DNA from: Mycolicibacterium bacteremicum
GTDB taxonomy: Bacteria > Actinomycetota > Actinomycetes > Mycobacteriales > Mycobacteriaceae
DNA: 64,000 nt
Reading direction: 5' to 3'
Assembly: GCF_002086115.1 (NCBI RefSeq)
Contig: NZ_MVHJ01000011.1
Span: 1 to 64,000, forward strand
The notes under the pieces are model-generated. The model ran no database searches, was not told the origin of the DNA, and saw nothing but the letters and a program-made list of their open reading frames with translations. This document shows, piece after piece, positions 16,353 through 25,403 of the stretch (positions are counted from its first letter, which is position 1; the number at the start of each line of letters is the position of its first letter). The translations under genes were made by a program, and so were the position numbers.

Positions 16353-17315
16353 TCAGGCCGCAAAGCAGCTTCGGTACTCACTGGGGGTGGTGTGCATCTG
16401 CCGGACGAAGTGGTGCCGGAACGTCACCGGGGACTCGAAGCCCACCCGCGCCGCGATCTGCTCGATACCGAGGTCCGAGGATTCCAGCAGCGCCAGGCTG
16501 GCCTGGATGCGCTGCTCGATCAGCCATTTGATCGGTGTGGTGCCGGTGGCCTTGGCGAACTGACGCAGATAGCTGCGCCGCGACAGCGCCGACCGCTCGG
16601 CGAGCTCGTCCAGCGTGATGGGACGGTCCAGATGCTCCAGTGCCCATGCCATTCCGGCCGCGATCCGGCCGTCCACGGTGGGTTCGGGGACCGGGGTGTC
16701 GATGTACTGCGCCTGCCCGCCGGCCCGGTGCGGGGAGACGACCAGCCGACGGGCGACGTCATTGGCCACCTGCACGCCGTGATCGGAGCGCACGATGTGC
16801 AGGCACAGGTCCAGGCCGGCGGCGCAGCCCGCGCTGGTGAGCACCCGACCGCTGTCGACGTAGAGCGGCGTCGGGTCGACCTCGATCGCGGGATACCGCC
16901 GGGCCAGCAGGTCGGCGTAGATCCAGTGGGTGGTGGCCGGGCGGCCGTCGAGCACGCCCGCCGCGGCGAGCGCGAAGGCGCCCGAGCAGATGGACACCAG
17001 CCGAGCTCCACGGTCATCGGCGGCGCGGATGGCCTCCAGCAGACCATCGGAGGGCGCCTGCTCGACATCGCGCACGCTCGGGATCAACACGGTGTCGGCG
17101 GCCGCGAGGTCGTCGAGGCCGTAGGAGGTGTGCACCATCGCACCGCCGAGCATCCGGATCTCGGGCTGTTCGGAGCACAGTTGCACCGTGTATCCGGTCG
17201 GCGCGACGCCGGCGGAGAAGCGGCCGGGCAGGTCGGCCATCCCGAAGATCTCGGCAGCCAGACCGGATTCGAAGCCGGTCATGCCGTCATACGCCAGGAT
17301 CGCCACGGTATGCAT
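16353..17315 (-). CDS. GlxA-type AraC regulator with DJ-1/PfpI domain
   Basis: This 320-aa protein has an N-terminal class I glutamine-amidotransferase-like domain (nucleophile-elbow SICSGAFALAAAGVLDGR near residue 110) fused to a C-terminal AraC double HTH (LDELAERSALSRRSYLRQFA and IEQIAARVGFESPVTFRHHF). The DJ-1 domain usually acts as a sensor. ATG 17315 is 6 nt after TAAGAT (minus strand, 17322-17327), so it is probably leaderless. The ligase gene follows within 30 bp and is a likely target. Confidence 0.9.
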   Translation of the reverse strand: MHTVAILAYDGMTGFESGLAAEIFGMADLPGRFSAGVAPTGYTVQLCSEQPEIRMLGGAMVHTSYGLDDLAAADTVLIPSVRDVEQAPSDGLLEAIRAADDRGARLVSICSGAFALAAAGVLDGRPATTHWIYADLLARRYPAIEVDPTPLYVDSGRVLTSAGCAAGLDLCLHIVRSDHGVQVANDVARRLVVSPHRAGGQAQYIDTPVPEPTVDGRIAAGMAWALEHLDRPITLDELAERSALSRRSYLRQFAKATGTTPIKWLIEQRIQASLALLESSDLGIEQIAARVGFESPVTFRHHFVRQMHTTPSEYRSCFAA

Positions 17316-17386
17316 GTCACTATCTTATCGAAGAGCGGCACCAGTGACACTGTGCGTGCGCAGCGGGGTTCGGCATCGTCGAAGCC

Positions 17387-17665
17387 ATGACGAACATTCG
17401 CAAGCGTTTCGATGCCCTGGCCGCCTTTTTCGCCGGTGTCCACGCGGCCAACGGGATTGCCCACGGGGTCCGACCGGCCGAGCAGTCACCGGCCCGCCGC
17501 CGTCGCAGCGACTCACTCTGCGCCGAGGGCGCCCAGTCGGAAGAGAACGGGCATGAGAAAACCCCCGGGCTCGCCGTTTCGAGGTCGGCGGGCCCGGGGG
17601 CTTCTGGTCATGCACGCGCCGTGCGGCGCGGTGAGGCTAGGCCTCCAGCGAGGCGGGCGGGTTGA
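17387..17665 (+). CDS. Possible small protein upstream of fadB end (uncertain)
   Basis: A frame of up to 92 aa starts MTNIRKRFDALAAFFAGVHA. Only the first about 45 residues look protein-like. The frame then runs through the fadB terminator hairpin and into the 3' end of fadB on the other strand. No good RBS is visible. If real, it is a short basic, partly hydrophobic helix of unknown function. The gap 17316-17636 otherwise holds the AraC promoter, a CAGTG-A-CACTG element (17342-17352) and the terminator. Confidence 0.25.
   Translation: MTNIRKRFDALAAFFAGVHAANGIAHGVRPAEQSPARRRRSDSLCAEGAQSEENGHEKTPGLAVSRSAGPGASGHARAVRRGEARPPARRAG
17562..17600 (-). terminator. Intrinsic terminator of fadAB
   Basis: A 15-bp GC stem (17562-17576 with 17586-17600) has a 9-nt loop. 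On the minus strand it is followed by TTTTCTC, so it is a classical hairpin plus T-run 37 bp beyond the fadB stop. Confidence 0.85.
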
Positions 17666-19796
17666 ACCGCTCGCCGTACTTGGCGGCCAGTTCCTTGGCG
17701 CGGGCCACGAACGCGGCCTTGCCGACGCCACCGGGGCCCTCGTAACCGACGATGTACTGCGCCGAACCACCGGTGTACGGCGGGAAGCCGATACCCATGA
17801 TGGAGCCGATGTTGGCATCGGCGGTCGAGGTCAGCACGCCCTCGTCGAGGCACTTCTGGGTCTCCAGCGCCTCGGCGAACAACATCCGGTCGATGGCGTC
17901 CTGCAGCGGGATGGTCGCGCTGCCGGAGTTGAAGGTCTCCTTCAGTCCCGGCCACAGCCCGACGCGCTTGCCCTCGGCGTACTCGTAGAAGCCGGCGCCC
18001 GAGAGCCGCGACGGGCGGCCGATCTCGATCATCTTCTCCACGACGGCCTCGGCCGGATGCGGCTCGTAGGTGCCACCGGCGTCCTCGATGCCCTTGCGGG
18101 TCGCGACGGCGATCTTGTGCATCAGCTCCAGGTTGAGCTCATCGGAGAGCTGCAGCGGCGCCGCCGGGTACCCGGCCTGCGCACCGGCCTGCTCGATGGT
18201 GGCGGGCTCGATGCCCTCACCCAGCATGGCCAGCGCCTCGTTGACGAAGGTGCCGATGACGCGGCTGGTGAAGAAGCCGCGGCTGTCGTTGACGACGATC
18301 GGGGTCTTCTTGATGGCCAGCGTGTAGTCGAACACCCGGGCCAGCGCCTCGTCGGAGGTCTTCTCGCCCTTGATGATCTCCACCAGCGGCATCTTGTCGA
18401 CGGGGCTGAAGAAGTGGATGCCGATGAAGTCCTCCTGACGCTTCACCCCACTGGCCAGGCCGGTGATGGGCAGCGTGGAGGTGTTCGACCCCAGGATCGC
18501 GTTGGGCTCGACGATGTCCTCGATCTCCTGGAACACCTTGTGCTTGAGTTCCTGGCTCTCGAAGACGGCCTCGATCACGAAGTCGACACCGGCGAGGTCC
18601 GCGGGATCCGCCGTCGGGGTGATCTTGGCCAACAGCGCGTCGGATTTCTCCTGGGTGGTCTTGCCGCGCTTGAGCGCCTTGGCCTCCAGACCCTCCGAGT
18701 AGGCCTTGCCCTTCTGCGCCGCCTCGATCGAAACATCCTTGAGCACAACGTCATAGCCGGCCTTGGCCGATACATAGGCGATACCCGCGCCCATCATGCC
18801 CGCGCCCAGCACACCGATCTTGGTGATCGGCACCGGGGCGATGCCCTCGGGCCGGGAGGCACCGCCGTTGATCGCCTGCAGGTCCAGGAAGAACGCCTGG
18901 ATCATGTTCTTGGCGACCTGGCCGGTGACCAGCTGGGTGAAGTAGCGGCTCTCGATGCGGGTGGCGGTGTCGAAGTCGACCTGGGCGCCCTCGACGGCCG
19001 CGTTCAGGATCGCCCGTGGCGCCGGCATCGGCGCGCCCTTGAGCTGCTTCTTCAGCAGCGCCGGGAAGGACGGCAGGATGGCGGCCAGGCCGGGGCTGGA
19101 CGGGGTACCGCCGGGCATCTTGTAGCCCTTGACATCCCACGGCTGCACAGTGCCTTCAGGGCGCTCCTCTCGTTCGCGCTTGATCCATGCCTTCGCGGCC
19201 GGGATCAGCTCCTCGACCGAGCCGACCAGCTCGTCGACCAGGCCGATCTCCTTGGCCTTGGCCGGGTTGAATCGGGTGCCCTGGCTCAGTACCTCCATGA
19301 AGGCCTTCTGGATGCCGAACATCCGCACGGTGCGGGCCACGCCGCCGCCACCGGGCAGCAGGCCCAGGGTGACCTCGGGCAGGCCGATCTGCACGCCGCG
19401 CACATCGGCGGCGATGCGGTGGTGGGTGGCCAGCGCGATCTCCAGGCCGCCACCGAGGGCCGCGCCGTTGATGGCCGTAACGACCGGCTTGCCCAGGGTC
19501 TCCAGCTTGCGCAGGTCGGCCTTGATGAACTCGACCTCGTCGAACGCCTGCTGGGCGTCATCGGGACCGATGTTGATCATGCCCTTGAGATCGCCACCGG
19601 CGAAGAAGGTCTTCTTCGCGCTGGCGATGACGACGCCGGTGATTGAATCCTTCTCGGCCACAAGGCGTTCCACCGCATTGTGCATGGATTCCTTGTAGTG
19701 CTCGTTCATCACGTTGGCCGAACCGGTCGGGTCGTCCAGCGTCAGGGTGACGATGCCGTCGGCATCCTGTTCCCACTGAATCGTGTTCTCTGCCAT
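17637..19796 (-). CDS. fadB: Fatty-acid oxidation complex alpha subunit FadB (enoyl-CoA hydratase / 3-hydroxyacyl-CoA dehydrogenase)
   Basis: This 719-aa bifunctional beta-oxidation enzyme matches Rv0860 in length (720 as recalled). The N-terminal crotonase domain (residues about 1-190) has FAGGDLKGM and NGAALGGGLEIALATHHRIA. The NAD-binding domain starts near residue 335 with IGVLGAGMMGAGIAYVSA, followed by SNTSTLPI and the HAD signature GIHFFSPVDKMPLVEII. Two C-terminal HAD domains follow. Start: ATG 19796. It lies 11 bp behind fadA and shares its terminator. The product forms the mycobacterial trifunctional complex with FadA. Confidence 0.96.
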   Translation of the reverse strand: MAENTIQWEQDADGIVTLTLDDPTGSANVMNEHYKESMHNAVERLVAEKDSITGVVIASAKKTFFAGGDLKGMINIGPDDAQQAFDEVEFIKADLRKLETLGKPVVTAINGAALGGGLEIALATHHRIAADVRGVQIGLPEVTLGLLPGGGGVARTVRMFGIQKAFMEVLSQGTRFNPAKAKEIGLVDELVGSVEELIPAAKAWIKREREERPEGTVQPWDVKGYKMPGGTPSSPGLAAILPSFPALLKKQLKGAPMPAPRAILNAAVEGAQVDFDTATRIESRYFTQLVTGQVAKNMIQAFFLDLQAINGGASRPEGIAPVPITKIGVLGAGMMGAGIAYVSAKAGYDVVLKDVSIEAAQKGKAYSEGLEAKALKRGKTTQEKSDALLAKITPTADPADLAGVDFVIEAVFESQELKHKVFQEIEDIVEPNAILGSNTSTLPITGLASGVKRQEDFIGIHFFSPVDKMPLVEIIKGEKTSDEALARVFDYTLAIKKTPIVVNDSRGFFTSRVIGTFVNEALAMLGEGIEPATIEQAGAQAGYPAAPLQLSDELNLELMHKIAVATRKGIEDAGGTYEPHPAEAVVEKMIEIGRPSRLSGAGFYEYAEGKRVGLWPGLKETFNSGSATIPLQDAIDRMLFAEALETQKCLDEGVLTSTADANIGSIMGIGFPPYTGGSAQYIVGYEGPGGVGKAAFVARAKELAAKYGERFNPPASLEA

Positions 19797-19807
19797 TTTC
19801 AGTCTCC

Positions 19808-21019
19808 CTAGACGCGCTCGATGATGGTGGCCACGCCCATGCCGCCGCCGACGCACAGCGTGATCAGCGCACGCTTGGCGCCACGACGCTCGAGCTCGTC
19901 GACCATGGTTCCGGTGATCATGGCGCCGGTGGCGCCGAGCGGGTGGCCGAATGCGATGGCGCCACCGTTGACGTTGAGTTTCTCGTCCGGGATCTTCAGA
20001 TCCTTCTGGAACTTCAGCACCACCGAGGCGAAGGCCTCGTTCAGCTCGAACAGGTCGATATCGTCCACGGTCAGCCCGGCGCGGTCGAGCACCTTCTGGG
20101 TGGCCGGGGTGGGGCCGGTGAGCATGATGACCGGGTCGGCACCGCTGGTGGCGGTGGCCACGATGCGGGCGCGCGGGGTCAGACCCTGGCTCTGACCGGC
20201 CTTTTCCGAGCCGATGAGCAGCAGCGCGGCTCCGTCGACGATGCCCGAGCTGTTGCCGCCGGTGTGCACGTGGTTGATCTTCTCGACCGAGTGGTACTTC
20301 TGCAGCGCCACGTCGTCGAAGCCGCCCATCGCGCCGATACCGTCGAACGCGGTCTTGAGCTTGCCGAGGCTCTCCACGGTGGAGCCGGGCCGCATGTGCT
20401 CGTCGTTGTCCAGCACGACCAGGCCGTTCTGATCCTTGACCGGCACGATCGACTTGGCGAAGTAACCGCCGGACCAGGCCGCCGCCGCGCGCTCCTGCGA
20501 GCGGGCCGCGTAGGCGTCGACGTCCTCGCGGGAGAAGCCCTCGATGGTGGCGATCAGGTCGGCGCCGATGCCCTGCGGGACGAAGCCGATGCGGTAGTTG
20601 GTGTCCGGATCCGAGGCCCAGGCGCCGCCGTCGGCACCCATCGGGACGCGGCTCATGGACTCCACGCCGCCGGCCAGCACCAGGTCGTCCCAGCCGGACG
20701 CGACCTTCTGGGCGCCCAGGTTGACGGCCTCCAGGCCGGAGGCGCAGAAGCGGTTGAGCTGGAAGCCGCCGGTGGTCTCCGGCAGGCCGGCCACCAGGCC
20801 GGCGGTGCGGGCGATGTCGCCGCCCTGGTCACCGACCGGGGACACGACGCCGAGGATGAGATCGCTGATCAGGTTCTCGTCCAGGTCGGGGAAGCGGGTA
20901 CGGATCTCGTCGATCAGACCGACGACCAGGTTTACCGGCTTGATCTCGTTGAGCGATCCGCCGCGCTGCTTACCGCGCGGGGTGCGGATCGCCTCGTAGA
21001 TGAAGGCACCTTCGGACAT
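19808..21019 (-). CDS. fadA: Acetyl-CoA acyltransferase (thiolase) FadA
   Basis: This 403-aa thiolase has the acylated Cys in [16 protein letters not shown] (near residue 92), the NEAFA block ([15 protein letters not shown]), the His of [17 protein letters not shown], and C-terminal [15 protein letters not shown]. It carries out the last step of beta-oxidation and partners with FadB. ATG 21019 is preceded by AGGGAA-type RBS. The OYE terminator at 21090-21125 separates it from the upstream gene, so its promoter lies in 21020-21089. Confidence 0.96.
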   Translation of the reverse strand: MSEGAFIYEAIRTPRGKQRGGSLNEIKPVNLVVGLIDEIRTRFPDLDENLISDLILGVVSPVGDQGGDIARTAGLVAGLPETTGGFQLNRFCASGLEAVNLGAQKVASGWDDLVLAGGVESMSRVPMGADGGAWASDPDTNYRIGFVPQGIGADLIATIEGFSREDVDAYAARSQERAAAAWSGGYFAKSIVPVKDQNGLVVLDNDEHMRPGSTVESLGKLKTAFDGIGAMGGFDDVALQKYHSVEKINHVHTGGNSSGIVDGAALLLIGSEKAGQSQGLTPRARIVATATSGADPVIMLTGPTPATQKVLDRAGLTVDDIDLFELNEAFASVVLKFQKDLKIPDEKLNVNGGAIAFGHPLGATGAMITGTMVDELERRGAKRALITLCVGGGMGVATIIERV

Positions 21020-21089
21020 GTGATGTTCCCTTTCGGGTGGGTGACAGGGGTCGTCCATCGGGACGGTAGTCCACTGAGACCGCAGCCTA

Positions 21090-21125
21090 ACAGGGCCGCC
21101 CAACCTGTTGGTTGGGCGGCCCTGT
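21090..21125 (-). terminator. Terminator of the OYE reductase gene
   Basis: There is a perfect 16-bp stem: acagggccgcccaacc (21090-21105), loop tgtt, and its complement (21110-21125). It lies 17 bp past the OYE stop and ahead of fadA. No T-run follows. Confidence 0.8.
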
Positions 21126-21141
21126 ACCGGCGTCCGAGGGG

Positions 21142-22254
21142 TCAGGCCGACTGTGGTTCGGCCTCCGCGAGCGTCGGATAGTCGATGTACCCGCCGGGGC
21201 CCGATGCGTAGAAGGTACGCACATCGGGTTCGTTGAGCTCGGCGCCCAGCAGCAGCCGGTCGATCAGGTCCGGGTTGGCCAGCCAGGTGCGGCCGACGGC
21301 GATGGCGCTCGCCGCACCCCAGTCGGCCAGCGATTCCAGCTGGCAGAAGTCGGTGCCGGTGTCGCGCCCGGTGTTGAGCACCAGGGTGTCGGGCCACAGC
21401 GCCCGCAACGCGCCGAAGGTCTGGGTCGTCGGATCGATCAGCACGTGCAGGTAGGCCAGGCCCAGTGGAGCGATGCGGGTCAGCAGCGCCTCGTAGGCAC
21501 CGATGACATCGTTCTCGCGCATATCGCCGGCGCCGTTGCCCGGCGAGATCCGCAGACCGACCCGGTCGGCGCCGATCTCGTCGGCCACCGCCTCGACCAC
21601 CTCGGCGGTCAGCCGGGCCCGGTTCGCGCTGCTACCGCCATAGCCGTCGGTGCGCAGGTTGACGACATCGGAGAGGAATTCGTGCAGCAGGTACCCGTTG
21701 GCGGAGTGGATCTCCACACCGTCCATCCCGGCGTCGACGGCGCGCCGCGCGGCACTGCGGAACTGGCCGATGATGGTCGTGATCTCCTCGACGGTCAGCT
21801 CACGCGGTACCGGCAGCGGCTGCTTGCCCGACGGGGTGTGGGTGGTGACCGCGGCCGCCACGGGCGACGGGCCGACGACGTCGAAGCCGCTGATCTCCGG
21901 GTGCGCCATCCGTCCGACGTGCCAGAGCTGGACGAACATCTTGCTGCCCGCGGCATGTACCGCTGCGGCGATGTCGGCCCACGCCGCCTGGTGCCGGTCG
22001 GTGTAGAGGCCCGGGGTGTTCATGTAGGCGCCGTTGGCCTGCTCGCAGATCGCCGTGGCCTCGCTGATGATCAGCCCGGCCCCGGCACGCTGGGAGTAGT
22101 ACAGCGCCGCCAGATCGGACGGGGTGGCATCGGACTGGGCGCGCGAACGGGTCAGCGGCGCCATGAAAAGACGGTTGGCGACCTCGGTGGCACCGACCCG
22201 CAGCGGCTTGAGCAGTGTGGCGTCGGGGGCGAGGCGGAAGGTCTGATCGGTCAC
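21142..22254 (-). CDS. Old-yellow-enzyme-type alkene reductase (NADH:flavin oxidoreductase)
   Basis: This 370-aa FMN TIM barrel begins with [26 protein letters not shown] (FMN-binding and Ser/Thr motif). It has [12 protein letters not shown], then [21 protein letters not shown] and RTDGYGGS, and near the end TGRDTGTDF and [12 protein letters not shown]. It reduces activated C=C bonds (enones, maleimides, nitro compounds) using NAD(P)H. GTG 22254 is used. The LuxR gene lies 6 bp upstream on the same strand, so the two may share a transcript. Confidence 0.92.
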   Translation of the reverse strand: MTDQTFRLAPDATLLKPLRVGATEVANRLFMAPLTRSRAQSDATPSDLAALYYSQRAGAGLIISEATAICEQANGAYMNTPGLYTDRHQAAWADIAAAVHAAGSKMFVQLWHVGRMAHPEISGFDVVGPSPVAAAVTTHTPSGKQPLPVPRELTVEEITTIIGQFRSAARRAVDAGMDGVEIHSANGYLLHEFLSDVVNLRTDGYGGSSANRARLTAEVVEAVADEIGADRVGLRISPGNGAGDMRENDVIGAYEALLTRIAPLGLAYLHVLIDPTTQTFGALRALWPDTLVLNTGRDTGTDFCQLESLADWGAASAIAVGRTWLANPDLIDRLLLGAELNEPDVRTFYASGPGGYIDYPTLAEAEPQSA

Positions 22255-22260
22255 GTGGGT

Positions 22261-23271
22261 CTAAGCGCTGTCGGCCGCCCAAACATTCCCGCCTAGCAGC
22301 CGGCCCGACAGCAGACCCCAGGTGACCGCGTGGGACACGCAGGCCGCCCGGTTGCTCGCGCCGAGTTTGGCCATCGCGCTTTCCATGTGGTGACCGGCGG
22401 TGCGCACGCTGATGAACAGACGCGCGGCGATCTGATTGTTGGTCAACCCCTGGGCGGCCAGGGTGAGTGCGTCCAGCTCGCGCGCAGTGATGCCGAACGG
22501 CAACGGATCCCGGGTCACCAGGATCACCCCGGTCAGGCTGTCCTGCGAGAACCGCCGGGCGGTACCGATGTGCCGGGCGTGCAACCAGCCGGCACCGTCG
22601 AACCACCGCGTCACCTCGGGCCGGAAGCCCAGCTCGGGTGCGCGGGCGGCCAGCGTCATCTCCGCGACCAGTGCGCGGTCCAGCGGGGCGTCGAAGGTGT
22701 CACCGTGAATCAGCAGGTGCGCCTGACCATCTGCGTCGACCGCCCAGGCCTGGGCCTCGGGCGCCATCAGTTCGGCGACCATGCGTGGGCGCACCGAGAA
22801 GTCCAGCTGCTCGGCCATCTGGGCGCGTAGCGAATTAATCTCGGCCACATCGTCATCACTGGGATGGCGGGCGTCGTCACAGTTGACGTGGATGGTGCCC
22901 GCGTAGCTGCCGTCGGCGGTGACCAGCCGCGCCGACAGACCCTCGTCGAAGCCGGCGGGCACGAAAACGCCTTGGACCGAATAGGTGTCGCGGTACTCCG
23001 GGAAGTCACGCCAGCGCAGCGCCCCGAGCCCGCGTACCCGCATCTTCTCGAACAGCGGGTCGTGATCGATGAACCAGGTGTTCAGGTGCTCCATCACCGC
23101 ATCGGGGTAGCCGTGATTGGCGACCGCGACATGGCGGCGCCGGATCGGATCCCACAGGCTGATCGCCGAGGCCGACGACGCGGCGCGGGCACCGAGCGCG
23201 TCGAGCATCTCGTGCGCGCGCGTCTCGATGCTCGCCGAGCTGCCGAGCACCTCGGCGTATGTGCCTGCCAT
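22261..23271 (-). CDS. LuxR-family transcriptional regulator with N-terminal sensor domain
   Basis: This 336-aa protein has an N-terminal GAF-like region (residues about 1-180, including NTWFIDHDPLFEKM) and a C-terminal LuxR HTH: ITARELDALTLAAQGLTNNQ, IAARLFISVRTAGHHMESAM and KLGASNRAACVSHAV. ATG 23271 has AAGGATCC just upstream. It is divergent from urtA and the urease operon, so it is a likely activator of them. It may also affect the downstream OYE gene. The signal is unknown. Confidence 0.85.
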   Translation of the reverse strand: MAGTYAEVLGSSASIETRAHEMLDALGARAASSASAISLWDPIRRRHVAVANHGYPDAVMEHLNTWFIDHDPLFEKMRVRGLGALRWRDFPEYRDTYSVQGVFVPAGFDEGLSARLVTADGSYAGTIHVNCDDARHPSDDDVAEINSLRAQMAEQLDFSVRPRMVAELMAPEAQAWAVDADGQAHLLIHGDTFDAPLDRALVAEMTLAARAPELGFRPEVTRWFDGAGWLHARHIGTARRFSQDSLTGVILVTRDPLPFGITARELDALTLAAQGLTNNQIAARLFISVRTAGHHMESAMAKLGASNRAACVSHAVTWGLLSGRLLGGNVWAADSA

Positions 23272-23316
23272 CGGATCCTTCGTTTCTGCGCCCCGAAAGC
23301 ATGATGTGCAGAACAT

Positions 23317-23332
23317 GTTTCGTGGATGTTTC
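23317..23332 (-). promoter_or_regulatory. GlnR-like box in the luxR-urtA divergent region
   Basis: The minus strand reads GAAAC-ATCCAC-GAAAC, i.e. two half-sites spaced by 6 bp, matching the actinobacterial GlnR consensus gTnAC-n6-GaAAC except at the first half-site's second base. It lies 45 bp from the luxR start and 119 bp before urtA. glnR itself is in this window at 59818-60615. Confidence 0.5.
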
Positions 23333-23367
23333 GGCTGCGCGGCGGGCAGGCAACAGTGCCGCCGAAA

Positions 23368-23413
23368 ATGGGAGATTCCTCCCATAGCCCGTCGCACCGG
23401 GCGTTTCTACGCT
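23368..23413 (+). promoter_or_regulatory. Palindrome and -10 of urtA/urease promoter
   Basis: ATGGGAG-ATTC-CTCCCAT (23368-23385) is a perfect 7-bp-arm palindrome. A TACGCT -10 lies at 23408-23413, predicting a transcript start near 23420, so the palindrome centre is about -43. That is the usual spot for a LuxR-type activator, and the LuxR gene is adjacent. Confidence 0.5.
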
Positions 23414-23450
23414 GATCGCCAACGATCCACGAACATCGAAGGCGGCTCTC

Positions 23451-24686
23451 ATGAACAGACTCAGTGCGGGTGTGGCACTGCTGGCGGCGACCACCCTGCT
23501 CGCGGCCGGCTGCGGCAGCCGGGCCGGTGACGACACCGCGGCCACCGAGGGGTGTGCCGACACCTCGGGCCCGCAGGTGTCCATCGGCGCCATCAACTCC
23601 CTGTCCGGCGGTCTGGCCGTCAGCGAGTCGGTCATCCACGACGCCATCGCGATGGCCGTGGACGAGATCAACGCCGATGGTGGTGTGCTGGGCAAGCAGC
23701 TCGATCTGCTGTCCGAGGACGGCGCATCGGATCCGACGGTGTTCGCCGAAAAGGCCAACAAACTGGTCAACAGTGACTGTGTGGCAGCGGTTTTCGGTGG
23801 CTACACCTCGGCCAGCCGCAAGGCGATGCTGCCGGTGTTCGAGGATTCCAACGCACTGCTGTACTACGGCCAGCAGTATGAGGGGCTGGAGTCCTCGAAG
23901 AACATCTTCTACTCCGGGGCCACCACCAATCAGCAGATCATCCCGGCCCTGGACTATCTGAAGGAGCAGGGCGTCACCTCGCTGTACCTGGTCGGCAGTG
24001 ACTACGTGTTCCCGCGGACCTCCAACGCCATCGTGAAGGCCTACGCGGCGGCCAACGGTATCGAGATCAAGGGCGAAGACTATGTGCCGCTGGACAGTAC
24101 GAACTTCGCCACGATCGTCAACAAGATCCGCAGCGCCGGCGCCGACGCGATCTTCAACGTCGTGGTCGGTGGCTCGTTGACCGCATTCTTCCGCGAATAC
24201 AACAGCGCGGGCCTGAACCCGCAGACCATGCCGGTGATGTCGATGTGCGTCGGCGAGGAGGAGGTCAAGAGCATCGGCGCCGACACCCTGGTCGGGCAGC
24301 TGTCGTCGTGGAACTACTACGAGACCCTCGACACCCCGGCCAACAAGACCTTCGTCGCCGACTTCAAGGCCAAGTACGGGGCCGACCGCGTCACCTCGGA
24401 CCCGATGGAATCCGCCTACACCGCCGTCCATCTGTGGAAAGCCACGGTGGAGAAGGCGGATTCGTTCGCCGTCGCCGACATCCAGGCCGCGGCCGGCGGC
24501 GTCACGGTCGACGCACCCGAGGGGTCGGTGTCCATCGACGGCGAGAACCACCACGTCACCAAGACCGCGCGCATCGGCAAGGTGGCCCCGAGCGGGTTGA
24601 TCGACCAGGTATGGCAGTCCCCGGCGCCCATCACCCCCGACCCATATCTCAAGGACTATCCCTGGGCCGAGGGGATCACGGGCTGA
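23451..24686 (+). CDS. urtA: Urea ABC transporter substrate-binding lipoprotein (UrtA-like)
   Basis: This 411-aa lipoprotein has signal [20 protein letters not shown] with lipobox LAAGC. A Leu/Ile/Val-binding type I fold follows: [37 protein letters not shown] and [20 protein letters not shown] are typical of UrtA/amide-binding proteins. The C-terminal [19 protein letters not shown] is also UrtA-like. No permease or ATPase genes (urtBCDE) follow. Instead ureAB starts 2 bp after the stop. It delivers or senses urea or short amides outside the membrane. Regulation by the divergent LuxR protein and GlnR is inferred from sites in the gap. Confidence 0.85.
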   Translation: MNRLSAGVALLAATTLLAAGCGSRAGDDTAATEGCADTSGPQVSIGAINSLSGGLAVSESVIHDAIAMAVDEINADGGVLGKQLDLLSEDGASDPTVFAEKANKLVNSDCVAAVFGGYTSASRKAMLPVFEDSNALLYYGQQYEGLESSKNIFYSGATTNQQIIPALDYLKEQGVTSLYLVGSDYVFPRTSNAIVKAYAAANGIEIKGEDYVPLDSTNFATIVNKIRSAGADAIFNVVVGGSLTAFFREYNSAGLNPQTMPVMSMCVGEEEVKSIGADTLVGQLSSWNYYETLDTPANKTFVADFKAKYGADRVTSDPMESAYTAVHLWKATVEKADSFAVADIQAAAGGVTVDAPEGSVSIDGENHHVTKTARIGKVAPSGLIDQVWQSPAPITPDPYLKDYPWAEGITG

Positions 24687-24688
24687 TC

Positions 24689-25402
24689 ATGCATCTGACT
24701 CCGAAGGACGAGGACCGGTTGCTGTTGTTCCTGGCGGCCGAACTGGCCCGCAAGCACCGCGACGCGGGACTGAGACTCAGCTATGCCGAGGCGCGGGCGT
24801 TGATCGCCGACGAGGTGATCGAGGCGGCCCGTTCCGGTGCGAACGTCGCCGAGGCGGCAGCGCTGGGAGCAGACGTCCTGACCGATGACGACGTGCTCCC
24901 CGGCGTCCGCACCCTGCTGGGTTCGGTGCAGGTCGAGGCGTTCTTCTCCGACGGGCAGAAGCTCGTCACGGTGCACGACGCGATCTCCCCCGGTACCCGG
25001 TCGGCCGACGAGATCGCCTTCACTCCGGGCGAGGTACTGGCCGCCGACGGCGAGCTCGAACTGAATGCGGGCCGGGCCACGGTCTCGGTGAGCGTGCAGA
25101 ACACCGGTGACCGGCCCATCCAGGTCGGTTCGCACTTCCACTTCTTCGAGGCCAACCGGGCGCTGCGCTTCGACCGCCGGGCCGCCTTCGGTATGCGGTT
25201 GGACATCCCGTCGGGGCTCGCGGTGCGCTTCGAACCCGGTGAGACGCAGGAGGTCTCGCTGACCAACTACGGGGGTGAGCGCGTGGTGATCGGCCAGAAC
25301 GACGTCACCAACGGGCCCACCGACGCCGATCCCGGCGAGGAGCTGATGAGCACCATGCACACCCGCGGCTTCCTGGATGCCCTACCGGATGCGGGGAGCT
25401 GA
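24689..25402 (+). CDS. ureAB: Fused urease gamma-beta subunit UreAB
   Basis: This 237-aa protein is a fusion. Residues 1-100 are gamma ([40 protein letters not shown]), and residues about 107-225 are beta ([53 protein letters not shown]). In M. tuberculosis these are separate genes. The fusion has no frameshift and keeps a short linker. Urease hydrolyses urea to ammonia and CO2 in the cytoplasm. It overlaps no neighbour but is within 3 bp of both urtA and ureC. Confidence 0.93.
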   Translation: MHLTPKDEDRLLLFLAAELARKHRDAGLRLSYAEARALIADEVIEAARSGANVAEAAALGADVLTDDDVLPGVRTLLGSVQVEAFFSDGQKLVTVHDAISPGTRSADEIAFTPGEVLAADGELELNAGRATVSVSVQNTGDRPIQVGSHFHFFEANRALRFDRRAAFGMRLDIPSGLAVRFEPGETQEVSLTNYGGERVVIGQNDVTNGPTDADPGEELMSTMHTRGFLDALPDAGS

Positions 25403-25403
25403 G

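Noticed and set aside
16330-16381. Longer start (GTG 16381) for the AMP ligase
   Set aside because: It overlaps the AraC gene by 29 bp and adds residues not seen in typical ligases. Neither start has a clear RBS, so it stays an alternative.
17412-19646. Very long open frame on the plus strand opposite fadB
   Set aside because: It is antisense to a certain fadB. The translation is low-complexity Gly/Arg/His/Leu-rich, as expected from the GC-rich codon third-position bias.
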